Assembly: GCA_000499405.2 (NCBI GenBank)
Contig: HG738139.1
Span: forward strand, 2,336,976 to 2,400,975
DNA from: Onchocerca volvulus
Lineage: Eukaryota > Nematoda > Chromadorea > Rhabditida > Onchocercidae
Direction of reading: 5' to 3'
DNA length: 64,000 nucleotides
Positions within the stretch are counted from its first letter, which is position 1. Each line of letters begins with the position of its first letter. The notes under the pieces are model-generated. The model did not search any database, was not told where the DNA came from, and worked only from the letters and a program-made list of their open reading frames with translations. The translations under genes and the position numbers were made by a program. Shown piece after piece: positions 37,753 to 52,325 of this stretch.

Positions 37753-40406
37753 TGCTAATAAACATAAAGGCATCTTTCTTCTCAAATGATTGCAATTTAA
37801 GGAATGGAAAAGCGAAAGATCGGCAAATCTATCCATCATACAAAACCCATCGTTATTCTTTTTTCTTCCATTTCTTCATTTGTTGAAAAAAAAAAAAAAA
37901 AAAAGAAAAAAAGAAAAAACGAATTTTTTTAACAAAGAGAATTCCCATCAGAAAATATTTTCAAACATCATTTTTAGAAATTAATCGAAAATTCCACAAA
38001 AAAAAAAACTTGCCCCGCCTTACCGCGATTCATCACTCGATGCTTTCCTTGAAGAGATTTCGAAATAAAAAAAAGTTCTTTTCCCGTCTTTTTAAAATAT
38101 TCTTTTCAAAATATGGAACGATAAGTGAAAAGTTTTATTGCAGAAAAAAAAGAAAAAATCATTGGAAAGTTTAAATTTAAATTATTATTATTATTATTGC
38201 TAAAAATTCTGAAAGTAATCAAAATTTCTCAAAAAACTTTACTCCCATTCTATCATGCTTATACTGTTATCTTTTCTCTTTCTCTCTCTCTCTCTCTCTC
38301 ACAACAAGCAATTAATTATTCAATATTTTTTTGAAATGATAAGCAAAAAGTTTTATTTGAAAAGAAAATGTTGAAAGTTCAAACTTTTCTACTACTACTA
38401 TTACTATTACTAATGAGGGAAGATGTTGACAGCAACAATATTCAGACATTTCTATCAATCAATCAACTAACCGGTCGAATTTTTCAAATATTCGAGCAAA
38501 AGTTTTAAAAGTATTAAAATGAAATAAAATTTATATCACAAAACTAATCTTCTCTTCCATCTTTGTGCTATTATTCATTTTCCTTCTCCTATCTTCTATT
38601 TTTCTTCTTCTTCGATCTCTCATATCTATCCATCCATTCTTTTTTCTCCCCCGCTCTTTACCGGTATTTTTCCCATAATCCCTGATGTAAAATTTCTCCA
38701 AATTTGCATCATTTGATTGAAAAAAAAGAAAAAACAAATAATATATGTGCCACTTAATTAATTCAAGCATTACAATTAGATAATTTGTTAGATTGAAAAT
38801 TTAATAAAATTTTCAAAAAATAAAAATTAAATAAAATCTGCAGAAGTATTTTACAATTTTTAAAATATTAAAAAATATTCAATTAATGAATGACTTTTAA
38901 AAACAGGAATAGATAATTAAAGAATTCAAATTAAATTTGTCACAAAATTTGGATGAAATAATTTGTGGAAAACTAATAAAGAAATGGAACATAAATAAAC
39001 ATTTCACTAAAAAAAAAGAAAAAAAAAAAACAAAATGTGGATCTATAAAATATTTTATTTGTCTTTTAAAAAAAGTATTTTAACAAAACTTTTTTCAATC
39101 AAAAATGCCATCTTTTTCGCTAATTTTTCATTTTCCTACTTTTTCACTCATTTCATATTTTTATTATACGTACGTACACGCAACGAAACGTATCATACTC
39201 CGTTTTTTTGGAATGAATGAAATATTAAATTAATAATTTAATTATATGTAAATATAATATTTATCAAATTTATCATTGACAAATTAAATTTCATTTAAAA
39301 AATTTAGCTCTAGATTTAAAAAGAATAGATCAAATATTTGTTAAAATAAAATTGTTGTTGACGGAATATTTTTCAATTTTTACTTTTTTTTTCCGGAAAA
39401 TTCCCACATAATTATGCATGAGATACTAATAGATTATCAAAAAAACGATTCAGTGTACTTAATGAGAAAATAGTATTCAAGAAATGAACTTTCCGTTTAA
39501 ATATTAAAAAAAAAAAAAAATGGGATTGAAAAGTCAGCGTTAGATACGGAAGTAAAGTTTAATCCTGATTTTTTTTTTTTTTTTTTTTAATTAGGATAAA
39601 AATTGAATTCTAATTTTTTTCCTTGAATATGTATACAATAAGTTTGATTCTTGAACACTACTTTTTCATTAAGTGCCCTAAGTCGTTTTTTTTTTGATGA
39701 ATATCTTTTTTACGGAAATAAAGTTCAAAAAGTCGAAGAAAGTCAAAAGTCGAAGAATGAGAATTAAAGTTATATATAAAAATATGAAGTTAGAACGTAA
39801 ATAAAATTCATTTGAATATATTGAAAATCCTATTGGAATAATAATATTAAGTTCTAAAATTCAATTTTGAGGTGACAAAAAAAATTCATGGCTCTGCAAA
39901 CTTTGAATTTTGTAAACTTTGAATTTTCAATTTTAGCGCTGAATATGCAATTATTATACGGTAAGATTTGAACACATAACATTGATAGCATTCGATTTAT
40001 TTGTCTTTTTCAAACTTTTCAATTTGATGGAAATAAAATATTTGAATAGAATTGCTGATGCGAGTTATGTTTGCCAATTATATTTGTATATCCATCAAAT
40101 CATCACTAGGCGTAAATTAAATTTTATTTTTGCTTTAGATTTAAATTTTAGAATTGAAAAATTTGAGAAATTTTGAGAAACACTGAAAAGCTTTAGATTT
40201 AATTTTTAGAGTTTAATTTAAAAAATTTTGCTTTGAAATTGAGATGATATGATATAAAAGAAGGCAAAAAGAGGAAAAAAAATAGCTCTACTGAAAAGAA
40301 AAATGGAAGGAAAAGTTTTCCAATTTTTTTGAATGATTAAAAAGATTGAAATCAAAAAAACAGAGCCATACAATTTTAAATATTTGGACCGGTTTTTAAA
40401 TGAGCA

Positions 40407-40476
40407 TATCATCATCATCATCATCATCACTATCATCATCATCATCATCATCATCATCTCATCATCATCATTATCA
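40407..40476. repeat. ATC trinucleotide microsatellite
   Basis: About 20 atc units with two interruptions. No coding context is evident. Confidence 0.9.
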
Positions 40477-41539
40477 GAATATCGATTCAAAGCAAATCAA
40501 ACTTACATAATCAATATGGCAGGCAAACTTTTATACGAAAAACGAATTGCAGAAAATAGAACAGAAAAAAAAAGAAAAACGTTGTCAAATTGGAATGATT
40601 TAAAAAAAAAAAAAAATCAATGACCTTTGGAAATGTGCCATTAACTTTATGATTGAAAAAAAAGAAAAAAGAAAGTAGCATTTTTATGCATGAAAAAATG
40701 AATTCAATGTTCAAAAAAAAAGAAAAAAAATTTTAATTCAATGTACAGAAAAATTTTATAAATTTAATTTTTCAAGTTTTTTAACTTGAATTAATTGATT
40801 TGAATTTGTTTTAATTTTCCAATCTTTTATTCTTTTAAACATACAATTTAAATATTGAAAGTCTATTGTTAAGATTAGCAAAATTTCTTGCATCAAATTA
40901 TCGAGAATTTTGAAAAATTTAAAATTTACAAAAAAGAATAGGGCAATATTCGAACCACAAAGAAAATGTTATAACATTTTTAGATATGAATCAATTAATT
41001 CATTTCTCGAATTACCTTATCCATCAAGCCTTGTAAGAATCCAAACAAGAAAGATTTCTTTAAGATTTAACAATGTTGAGACATGAAATCTTCCATCAAA
41101 TTAGCTATTGATCGAGTAGCAAGAGAAAATTTAATTTTATAAAAGTTTCCAAATTTTATCAACAAATCAAAGATCCAAAAAAAAAAAAAAAAAAGGAAAG
41201 AGAAAAACGAAAAGATAGAAAATCTCGTCAATCAATGATTGCAAAGATCAAAATTCAGCGAAATCTTTTTTTTTAATTGTATTAAATTTGAAATTTTCAT
41301 TGAAAAAGAAATACTAAAATATCCTCCTATTGCACTTCTTGCAAACACATTGATTGCATTTTTGAAATAAAACTTTATTCTAGTATAAATTTTTTCTTTT
41401 TCACGCCATCTGTTCAATGTAAAAATTAGGGGAAAATGTTGCACTTAACAATTATCTGTAAAAAATTGCAAAAAAAAGGGAAAAATTCGCATTTCTTCAT
41501 TACTATAAATGATCGTTTATACGATGATGCGAAATGTGG

Positions 41540-41960
41540 CCGAATCCAGCTAGTCATCATGTAAAAGATCATTCGTTAAAGATTAACGATCATTTCGGGT
41601 CCAGCTAATCTATATAAATAAACATGTAAATATTCGTTTGTTCAAAATTGTAAATCTCCAAAAGTTCTTTAACACGTGCCTATTCGAATGTAATATTGTT
41701 TCATATTTTCAAATCAATTGGTGAAGAATTTGCAACATTGTGTAAAAATGAACAATGCAGAAAATAGGCGTGCTCAATAAATTTGTTCGTTCATTTACTT
41801 TTATCTGCGACAAGTTTAAAAAAAAAAATTAATATATATATAGAAACAGGCGCCTATTCGAGTGCAATGTTGTTTCAAATTTTCGAATCAATCGGTGGAG
41901 AACTTCGAAAATTGTGTTGAAATCAACAACGAACCTTTACATTTTTATTTAAATCGATAA
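41540..41960 (+). mobile_element. Possible Helitron/Helentron-type remnant
   Basis: The stretch gctaatctatataaataaac followed by atgtaaatattcgtttgttc, and then taaatctccaaaagttctt, resembles the terminal consensus of Helentron-type rolling-circle elements known from arthropod genomes. A block beginning cctattcgaatgtaatatt (about 41677) is repeated imperfectly at about 41851 as cctattcgagtgcaatgtt, each followed by a similar caatcg/tggtggagaactt-like tail. No transposase gene is present. This is family resemblance from memory. Confidence 0.4.
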
Positions 41961-41984
41961 TCTGCTCTAAAATTCATTAAAGTT

Positions 41985-42128
41985 GAATTCATGAAGTTGG
42001 ATACTGAAAACCTTGAATTAAATGAAAATCATGAATTAAAATTAAATTAAATGAAAATCTTGAATTAAAATTAAATTAAATGAAAGTCTTGAATTAAAAT
42101 TAAATTAAATGAAAATCTTGAATTAAAT
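41985..42128. repeat. Short AT-rich tandem repeat, about four copies
   Basis: Units of about 31 bp built on cttgaattaaaattaaatta plus aatgaaaat. Confidence 0.85.
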
Positions 42129-45100
42129 ATCATAGCCTAAATAGATCACTAATGGATGTAAATATACAATAATGAAATACCTATGATATTTGATCCATAG
42201 TACTATTCCTTTTATTAAAACCTTTTTTAAGAATCATAGTTTGGATAAATAGACTATGATAGTTTGAATCAATATATACGACAGCATTTTGCTATTTGAA
42301 AAGCTCAAATGAAAATTTGTAATCCGAATCTGAGAATTTTTCGATACATTCTTTTCTTCTCTTTCTTCCTCTCTCTCTCTCTCTTTTTAATTTTGACCTT
42401 TTGAAAATATACTGCCGAACTTGAATTACGACTAACTAGTACCTTCTATTAATCAAAAATTAAATTTTATTTTCGTCCTTAAAGCATATGCTTTTTTGTA
42501 ATCAAAATAATAATTATTGGCATATTGAAATCTCAAGATTTCTTGCATCTCATATTCATACTTCAAATTTTTTCCATTTCCTCCACTCTTGTCGAAAAGG
42601 AGGAAATCGATAATTGATATTTACCTTTTCTTTTACTAATCCTTTCTCTCTTTAACTTTTGATTATTTTATTCGATTATTTTACCCATTTAAGCCTTTCA
42701 TTTCCAGTAAAATAAACAAAAATGCATTTGTATTATTTACATAGACAAATATCATTTGGTCATTTTTCTCGAGTTAAATCACTCTTTCTTCTCCCAATTC
42801 TTCTAATTTTCGAGATCCTTCTTCTATTCTCGAGATCCTCCTATTTTCCTCTTTCTCTCTCTCTCCCTCTCTCTCTCTCTCTTTCTCCGTCTCTTCTATA
42901 TCCATTGAAATAGAAATATCGAGATTTCGGACAATTAAAACAGGAAAAGAGAGAAAGAAAGGAGAAAAAAAAAAGTTCGTAAACAGTACGAAATGTTGAA
43001 AAATTTCCGTTCTCGACATGCCATCATATTGGCAATAAGAGCAGCAAATAACATCCCATCATCATCATCATCATCATCATTTCAACCTCTTCTTTCGTTT
43101 ACTTTTACAAAAGACATTAAAATAATTCGAATGGAATCCAATAAAGTTCGAAAAATAGGAAAAAAGTTTTTTAAAATTTTCATTTCAACTAAATTATTCT
43201 TTTTTCCTTTTCTCCTGCCTTCTATCCTTCTTGTTATTTCAACATTACAATGGTAATATAATATGAAAATTTGAAAAGAATTGGAAATATGCAAATTTCA
43301 ATTTAAAATAAAAAGTTTCAAATTTTTTGAAAATACTTTTCTTCATCAAATAATCATATGCATAAGTAGCGTATATTTAAGAATACATATAATACATAGA
43401 GTGTACAGAAAATATATGTAATCTGAAATTACTCAAAATTACGCATATCACATTAAAAAAAAATTTTTTTTCAAAATTATATATATTAGAAGAAAAGTCC
43501 ATTAAGTAAACACACGTATAAATAGCGTACATTTCAAAAAGTACGTGTATACGTATAATGAAATATAAGTTTAATTCGAAATGAAATACATTATACGAAA
43601 AAAAAAAGAAAAAAATCAAAAGCAGAATAAAATTGTTAATAAATGAAAGTAAATATGTAATTTGTTTATTTTAACAGCTATGATTTATTTTATCATTTTG
43701 CAATTGTGATTGCAAAAGTAACCGCAAATGAAACTTTGCGAAAACGATGATGACGACGACGCAATCCCTTCCGTGTATACGTACTTATTTATCATTTGTC
43801 CGACAGGCGGCTTTTCAAAAAGAATTCGCAGAAAAAAATTTTAAAAAAAGCGTAAATTGCATAAATACTTCCATAGCAGCAATTAGATTTATTTTATTTT
43901 ATTGCACTTTTTATGCAAAAAGAAAAAAAGATGAAAGTTACTGATGGATTATTAAGTGGAATTAAATCGATCTAATCTCATCTTTAGGGTATCCGAGATA
44001 ATTATTTTGTAAAACAAATAATTTCATTTTATGAATGAAAAAAATTTGGTGTTTTTTTTTTTTTTTGCAACTTCTTAAGTTCAAAATTTGTAAACTAAAA
44101 TACTTCGTTTTTTAAAAAACCATTTAAGAGAGATATATGACATTTGATTATAACAGTTTGAAGTTAGTTATTATTGTTATAACAAGTAGCAATTAGTACT
44201 ATAATAAGGCAATTAGTTAATTTAAAAGTTTTAAATTGAACTAAAGAATTAAAAATATAAGAATTTGAAATGGAATTATTTATTTAAATGAAAATAAAAG
44301 TATGAAACGAAAGTAATGTACCGTAGAAATGTTAGATGATATGGTGTAGAATTTAATCATATTAAGTAGAATCGAAGTCGTAAACTAATAATTCCTTGCA
44401 TTAGTCAAAGAGAGATTTATTTAAATTTCAAATTCATTGCATGTGAAGTTTAAATCGATAAATTGGCCATTACGTTATGATTGATTGAAATAAGTGGAAA
44501 TTGCGAAATTGAATAATAAAATTCTTGAATTTAATAGCATAGTAAGAGAGTAGGTTTCAATTAAATTCTCGATTAGGAATGAATTAATAATCAATGCTTT
44601 GACTTGAATTTACATTTTTAATCATACTATAATATAACGAAAACTGTGGATATATAAATTACTTTATTAATTATTCATTCGTATTTAATTACTTTCATTG
44701 TAAAGTAAACAAATAAATAATTATTGTATATTTTTGTTTACACTAGCACAATTGAGGTAATAAATCATACAGGTACCATGTAGGTACCATTCGAGAATAC
44801 ATTTCTCGAATCAATTTCTCGCCGCAAATGAAAAGTTTTCAATAATTATAAAAAATGAAACTATTGGAAGAACCTTAATATTCATCAATTTGAATTTATC
44901 TCTTAAATGTTATTTTTTCATTCATTTTGTTATTAACAATTAATAGGAATATTATTAATGAAATAAATCGATTTGAGTTTATTATTAATGAAATAAATCG
45001 ATTCTTATTTTTCTTAATTCAAAATAAAAATTTGAATAGAAAAATGAACAAAAAAAAAAAAAAAAAAGAAAGAGATGGCCAAATTTGGCTAATTTTTATG

Positions 45101-45654
45101 CTTTTGTCACAAATTTTGCTAAAATAATTAATAATAAACAAAAAAAAGAAAAAATGAAGAAAACTGAATAAATTTATTAAAAAAAAAAAAAAAAAAAAAG
45201 ATACTTTCAAAATTAATTGATTTTAAAAAATATTTTAGATTAAGAAAAAAAAAAAAAGGAATCTTTCCGGAACTACTATTTGCGAATGCAATTTTTAGTG
45301 CGTAAAAAACAAAAATTAAGTATATCTTAACTAAAAGAAAAAGAAAAAATTCTCTCAAATCGATTAGTTTGAAGATATTTGAAAAAAAAGAAAATTAATC
45401 TTTATTTGAAAAAAGGAATTAATCTTTATGAAATTTGTTTAATTGCATGATGAAGAAATAGTTTTAAAAAAATTTTGAAATTTCTTTTAAGAAAAGTTCC
45501 TGGTTGAGAATGGAGGAGGAAGAGGAAGATGAAAAAAACGAAAAAAGCTCATCTATTGATCACAAAATTATAAATAGATTGCATTTATTTATCACTGATA
45601 AGTAAAATACATCGAACAATTTCCATTTTTTTGTTATTTCAGTATAATTACATA

Positions 45655-45811
45655 TATCAAAATATAGCAAAATGCACATAACACGCACGTCAAAATACTC
45701 ACACACGCCCACATATATGCTAAAATACACGTAACACGTACGCCACTATACTCACACACACCCATATATATACTAAAATACACGTAATACGCACGCCAAT
45801 ACATGCACGCA

Positions 45812-45868
<57 letters not shown>

Positions 45869-45890
45869 ACACACATACATACATGCATAT
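45655..45890. repeat. Three imperfect 55-bp repeats ending in a CA microsatellite
   Basis: Copies share cacgtaacacgcacg...atactcacacacgcccatatatgctaaaa and lead into roughly 25 CA units (about 45813-45863). The CA tract may have seeded the larger unit. Confidence 0.85.
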
Positions 45891-48800
45891 AAATAGATAT
45901 GTACATGGATAATAGTACTTTAGTCGATCAAAAGTTTCATTTTAATTAATTTCGCAATTCTCGCAATAATTTGTTTTTCTCATTTTTCGAATCCTAAAAT
46001 GTTAAAATTAATTTATAATGTGGCGAAATTGAAAGTCAAATATTAAAAAATTGAATTGAATTGAGAAGAATGAGGAAAAAAAGTACAAAAATTGTGAAAT
46101 TGAAATGAAAATAAAAATCAATGATCAATTTTTTTGACAACATAATGTTTATGTATTCACAGATATTTTGTGTTACATATATTTTCATTACAAAAATGAT
46201 GACATTTATTTGTTCAAAAAGTGATCAGTGACAAATTATCAATGATAACTTCTACTTAAAGTTATTTCCATATTTTTTAATTTTTTTAAGTTTTTCAAAT
46301 TTTAATTTCATTTAAACGTCTTTTCTTTTTTAGATAAAAATTTTGGACAATTCTTCATAAGTGAATCTATCCGCGAGATATCATCACGGATTTTCGAGAA
46401 ATTGTCGGAAAAAGAGTTTAACTTTTGCTGTATTCGAATGATGAAATCAAATAACTCAAAATCATTTAGTGCAGTAGATAATTTGGATTAAATGGAATAA
46501 ATTTTGTTATTATCAATTTTGTTTGATGTTATCAATTTGTTATCAATCCTATTCGGATAAGTATTATCAATCTATTCAATAATTTGTGCTTGACCCATAC
46601 AAAGCTACCAGTATCGATTTGTCTTATGAGGAATAATCGAAAATATCAAGTAAAGTATTGGTGATAAGTTTTAAAATTATCAAATTCATTTGATCCGAAA
46701 ATATTAATAATTTGAATTGGAAATTCATCAATTTCTTTAAAATTCAAAATTAATCCATTTCAAGCATTATAACCGATACAAAATCAAATCATTTTAATCA
46801 ATTTTTGCATGCTGTTTTGTTATTTTTTTCTTTTTGCCTTGAAATAATTAATAATAAGCAATTTTTACAATAATTAATGGGATTAATTAAAATAAATTTA
46901 TACTCATTATTTTATGTTTTATCTATCCACTTATTCATTAATTTATTTTATGAGAAACAATAAAAATATTTTGGAAAAAGCATCTGAGTAGTTGTTTCAT
47001 CTTTAAGAAATTCAGCAATTTGCCAAATTTCGTAAACAAACTTTATTTTCAATCAAATGAACAAATAATTTCATTCATTATTGCTTCCTAACTTTTAGAA
47101 AGAATTTAGTATCGGATAAATTTGAAAAATGTCTCTTCTGGAGAGAAAAACATTTGAAGAATTTTATAACGAAAGGGTAAAATTTTCTTCACATTTATCA
47201 TCAGCAAAAATTCTTTTGCGAAATTTTTTCGTAAACAAATCTATTTTCATTCTAACAATAATTTTATTCTCTCTCTCTCTCTCTCTCTCTTTCTCTTATT
47301 TTTATTCTCTCTATCTTATTTTATGCTCAAAAGAAGCTAAAATTAGAATGATTGTTAATTTATAATATTTCAAATTTTATGTGCTAAATGAAAAAAGTGA
47401 AATTTCAATTAAAAATAAACTTTGAAAAAAAAAGAAAAAAGCCGAATGAATAAAATTTCATGTGTTTATATTTGATCGATTTAAATGAAGTGGATTGAAA
47501 ATTTATGTAATTTTATTCCATCGACGTCAAATATCCAATATAAACAAAGAACTACTAACTACTAATTCAACTTATTTAAAAATTTATTTTAAATGATAGA
47601 AAAATAAAGATATTTCATGCAAAGTGACTTCTATATGCCAAAACACAATGTTCGAAACTTTGATTTAAATCTCTTATTGGAATATTTAAATCTATTACTG
47701 GAATACTCAATCCACATTGCAAGCATTACCGAAATCGATGGAATTCAAGAATGCAAGATTGTGATTTGACTAATCATCTTTAAAACTTAACTATTATCAT
47801 TCCATACTCTGATAAGCATTATTGTTAATCTTATCATAAATATTCGGAAATATTAGGAAAATCTCAACATCTGCTATGATCAGTAAATAAATAAATAAAT
47901 AAATGAAAACTTCGAATTGTTTTTAAAGATAGCAGGAAAAAAAAAATTTCAAATTAAAACTGACAATGCCCAACTGATCAATCATATCGAGATGCTGTTG
48001 ACGATGTAATCAGAAATAATTTGATTGGTCGGTTTTCAAAAATTTTCAATGCTTATTTACTAATTGTTGAAAAGATATCTTAATTAATTGAGATAATTTA
48101 TGATTCAAAGCTAAATTATAATAATGTCAAAAGCCTAAGATCATCTTAAAGGAATAGACTATTGATTGATCATAAATTCATATTAAAAATATCATATTAT
48201 ATTATCGTAATTTTTCAAATTTAATAAAAATAAATTCCAAAATTTATTTTTATACGCAACAAAGTTCCATTATTCTGTGAGATTTTACTCAAGTTTCATT
48301 CATGTAACATATTTTGGCTCAAATTTTCCCAAAAAGATAAAAAGGAAAAAAAATTCGTCCTTATCACTTTATCAACAAGTCATCCCGTCTCGTCAGTCTG
48401 AAAATATCCCACATCAATAATCTATCAGAACTATATTGTAAGATTTTTGAGAAAACATTAATGATCTTTCTCATTTTTTTTTTCTTTTGCAAAAGAGTGC
48501 AAGAATCAAAAATCGCATGCATGCATGCATGCAAGTGCATGTCTTCTTTCTCGAGAATGGGATTACATTGCATTGCATGCATTATCCTACTATTCAATCT
48601 TCATATTATTGCTTTGATGAAAAGGTTTGCAAAAGATTGCAGTTTGCATTATCGTTTGATTCTATGTTTGCATGCAATGCAAAGCCATTCTCGCGCAAGA
48701 AGGATATTTTTGTAAAAAATCGATAGAGTTAATTATATTATTTATAAGTAACGAATAATTAATTCATAATTAATTTGTAATTAATCAAAATTAAACATTA

Positions 48801-51800
48801 AATCAATTTTTCTGGAATTTTTGTTTTCCAAAATTGTTTCAGAAGTATATATGTATACTTTGTGAATTTTGTATTCCATGGAAAGTTCCTTCAGAATCCA
48901 CGGAATTCAGAATCCACAACGTATACATATATTTCCGCCCAACAAAAATATTTAGGCAAGAAAATAAAAAATCCGGAAAAAAAGAAATAATTTCAAGAAA
49001 AAAAACAGTAAAAACAAAAACAATGCGATTGTTTTTGCAGTAAGAAAATTGATTTTTCGGAAGAATGTTTCTGCTATTCACGTAAATATTTTATACTCTG
49101 AATTATCCAGATGATGGGAATCGGAAAATTTAAAAGGATTGAGTCTATTTTTTGTTTCCGGAATTTTCCGGATTCAAATTTCAGATGATATGTACATTAT
49201 CGGCTATCATTTTATTGCTAAATTATTTTTAATTGCAATTTTTTATTCAAATTTTATCCTTATTTCTCTCATTTTTCTTTTTTTCTTGTAGTTGCAAAAA
49301 ATATTAATTTTGCAAATTTAATTTTGACTATAAAATCTAAAAATGAATGAAATTTTAATTGTAATTTTTCAAAAAATTAATTGTATTATTCATTCAAGTA
49401 AAAATTTTCCTAAAAAATGATAAAAAAAGATGAAAAACAACTTTTAAGAATTATGAAAAATTTAATTTCTTGATTTAATTAACTGATTTAAATGAGAAAA
49501 GATTGTCGAAAAATAGTATTATTTTGCGATAAAAAAAGTATACTTACAGTCACTTCTTTTATTTCATATTTCAGATGTGCTATTCAACCATTTGAATTTT
49601 TTTTTGATAAACTATCGAGACTAATAAATTTAAAAACGAATTACTTTATCTGAATCTTTTGAGACTAAATTTTATGTTCCATAAATCCAAGTAGTTTAGT
49701 TCGGATGAAAATTCTTATTACGTCTAGTCGATAAAAAAAAAAAAAAAAAGAATTAAAAAGGTGAAATATTCGTTCATTTTCTTCTGAGATTTATTGTATA
49801 GAAAGTGGTAATAAATCAGAATTCGAAATGGAATTGCAAGATTGAAATTTTCAAAACGAGAAAATTTCGGTTAAATGATCGGAACGAGGAAATTCCAGTC
49901 AGAATTCGCGAATTTATCAAATAATTTAATAATTATTTTAATTATTAATAACGATTTTGTTTGATTCTGTGAAATACCACTGTATATTAGGGAAGTACTT
50001 AATTTTATATTTAGAATATGCAAATTTATTATTTGGAATAATAATTAAATAGTAAGTGCAGAAGGGTATGTGAAATGACTATTACTAAAATTTACTTGAA
50101 TAAATAATTATTGAGATTTCGTTTAGATTGACAATCTTCTAATTTATTCATTAATCATTTGCATGTGAATAATTTAGTTATTCGTAAGTAAATTTAAAAT
50201 TATCAAATCTAGAATTCAAATTTCAAATTACTTTTATTGGAAGTTTCATTTTTTTCTTGTTTTCAGTACATAAATTTATTTGAGAAAAAAAAGAAAGTAT
50301 CAAAATGATAACATTTCATTCTATTTAATTTCATTTTTCATCGTATCATTTTTTTTTTGCCAGAATTTTTTTACAGTAATCCTTTTCTTTTTTTATCTCT
50401 TGCTGATAAAGTAATGATTATCACGTTTGCAAAATTTCATTTTCAAAATTATCGGTAATTAGTAATCATTTTGTGCTTCTATTTTATAATTATCATTTTA
50501 CATGAAATACCATTTTTATTGGATTATTAAAGAAAAAGAAAATTCGAAAAAAAATTTTAATTATTAGAAAAATTATAATTAATAGAAGAATTGAAATTAT
50601 TCGAAGCATTCATGTTGATGACATACATTTCTGAATTTTTAACAATCAATAAATTAAAAAAATGGATGAAAATGAAAGATAAAAGGTTAAGATTAAGCAA
50701 TCAATAGGTTAACGCTTCAAATCCATGCGAATATCGCAATCGGTAAGATCAAATATAATTTATAATTTCAAATGTAACGAAGATACTAAAGAAAAATTTT
50801 AACAAATAAAACGAGCAAATATAAAAATGTGACAGAAAAGAAAATTTCAAAGAAAAAAAAAAAATAAAAAAAAAAATGAAAAAAAAAGGAAAAGAATGTT
50901 TGAAAATGATGATGAAAATTTCAAGCGAAACACCAAAAAGTGGAACAAATTTCTTTTTTTTTTTTGCTTTTGTTCCTTTTGATTATTTCTGAATTGTATG
51001 ATTGAAATATAGCTTTAAAATTCAAAAGAATAAAAAAATATAGAATTTAATACTTTAAATTACAAATTTGTAATTACAGTTCGTTCATTTTTTTTCTGAA
51101 AATTAATTAAGGGAAGATTAATTTTGTGGATTAATGTTTAATTAACATCCATTTGTCTCGCATTAAATACTTTCAGCGAAAATTCAAAAAAAGTTAAGAA
51201 TTCGTAGTGATGGACTGAAATTTGAAATTTCTAAATTAAAATTTTCTATTTTCGTTTCAGAACGTAAGAAATCGAAAAGTAATTTCTTTTTCATTCTGAA
51301 ATATTTGCATGATAAAGTAATCAGATCAAATTTAATTATTTTCTAATTTTCAAACGAAAGTAATTATCATTATGGAAATCATTCAATGAATATAACGAAA
51401 ATATATTTTTTTGTTTCATTCGCTGCCTAATTTCTTTTCTTATCAATTTACACTTATATTTTATCAAAGTTTATAATATCAATTTATTTTCTTCCTGGAA
51501 ATTAATAATTATATATCAATTTTATTACCTTGTTAATTATTATTTGTTTCCTTGTTATAATTATTTATTATCTTGTTAAATAATTAATCAATACTAGAAC
51601 AATTCTATTTTCATATGCAATTGCTCTAATATTAGTTGTTTGGTAAGGTGATAATTAATTATCTCTTAAATTATTCATATCATATATTTTGCAAGCCATA
51701 AAAATACTAAATATAGAATATTTGATAAGGTAGATAAAAGATGAATTGTTTATCAATAATATCGAGATCAATAATCAATAACTTGGCTTGCAAAAATAAA

Positions 51801-51912
51801 AAATGGCCAGGAATCTATATAAACTTAATCATGAGCATAGACAAACTTAGCTATAATAAAATTAGGCGGATAGCAAAGAAACCAAATTCATTATTTTTAC
51901 TAATCTGATTAT

Positions 51913-52325
51913 GAACCGGATGATACTTTCCAATTATATATTACCGGATTACAATTTCCAGTCATATCTTGCCGGATTACAATTTCCATCCAATCGTATA
52001 TTACCGGATTGCAATTTCCAGTCATGTCTTACCGGATGACAATTTCCGATCATATATTACCGGATTACAATTTCCATCCAATCATATATTACAGGATTAC
52101 AATTTCCATCCAATATATATTACTGGATTACAATTTCCAGTCATATCTTACCGGATGACAATTTCCATCCAATCGTATATTACCGGATTGCAATTTCCAG
52201 TCATGCCTTGCCGGATGACAATTTCCGATTATATATTACCGGATTACAATTTCCATCCAATCATATATTACCGGATTACAATTTCCAATCATACATTGCT
52301 AAATGACAATTTCCAGTCATATATG
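51913..52325. repeat. 28/32-bp minisatellite with higher-order pattern
   Basis: About 13 copies of taccggattacaatttcc plus a variable 10-14 base tail (agtcatatct, or atccaatcatatat). Length classes of 28 and 32 bases recur in the order 32-28-28-32 twice (about 51969-52088 and 52145-52264), with shared variants such as gatgac. The plus-strand open frame 51969-52349 is a by-product of the repeat. Confidence 0.9.

Noticed and set aside
37222..37839. Several long Cys/Val/Tyr or Thr/His-rich frames
   Set aside because: They are translations of a TG/TATG microsatellite, with many overlapping frames open at once.
48510..48680. GCATGC-rich stretch as a regulatory cluster
   Set aside because: GCATG is a known RNA motif for Fox-1 proteins, but here it is a short gcat repeat and no exon is nearby.
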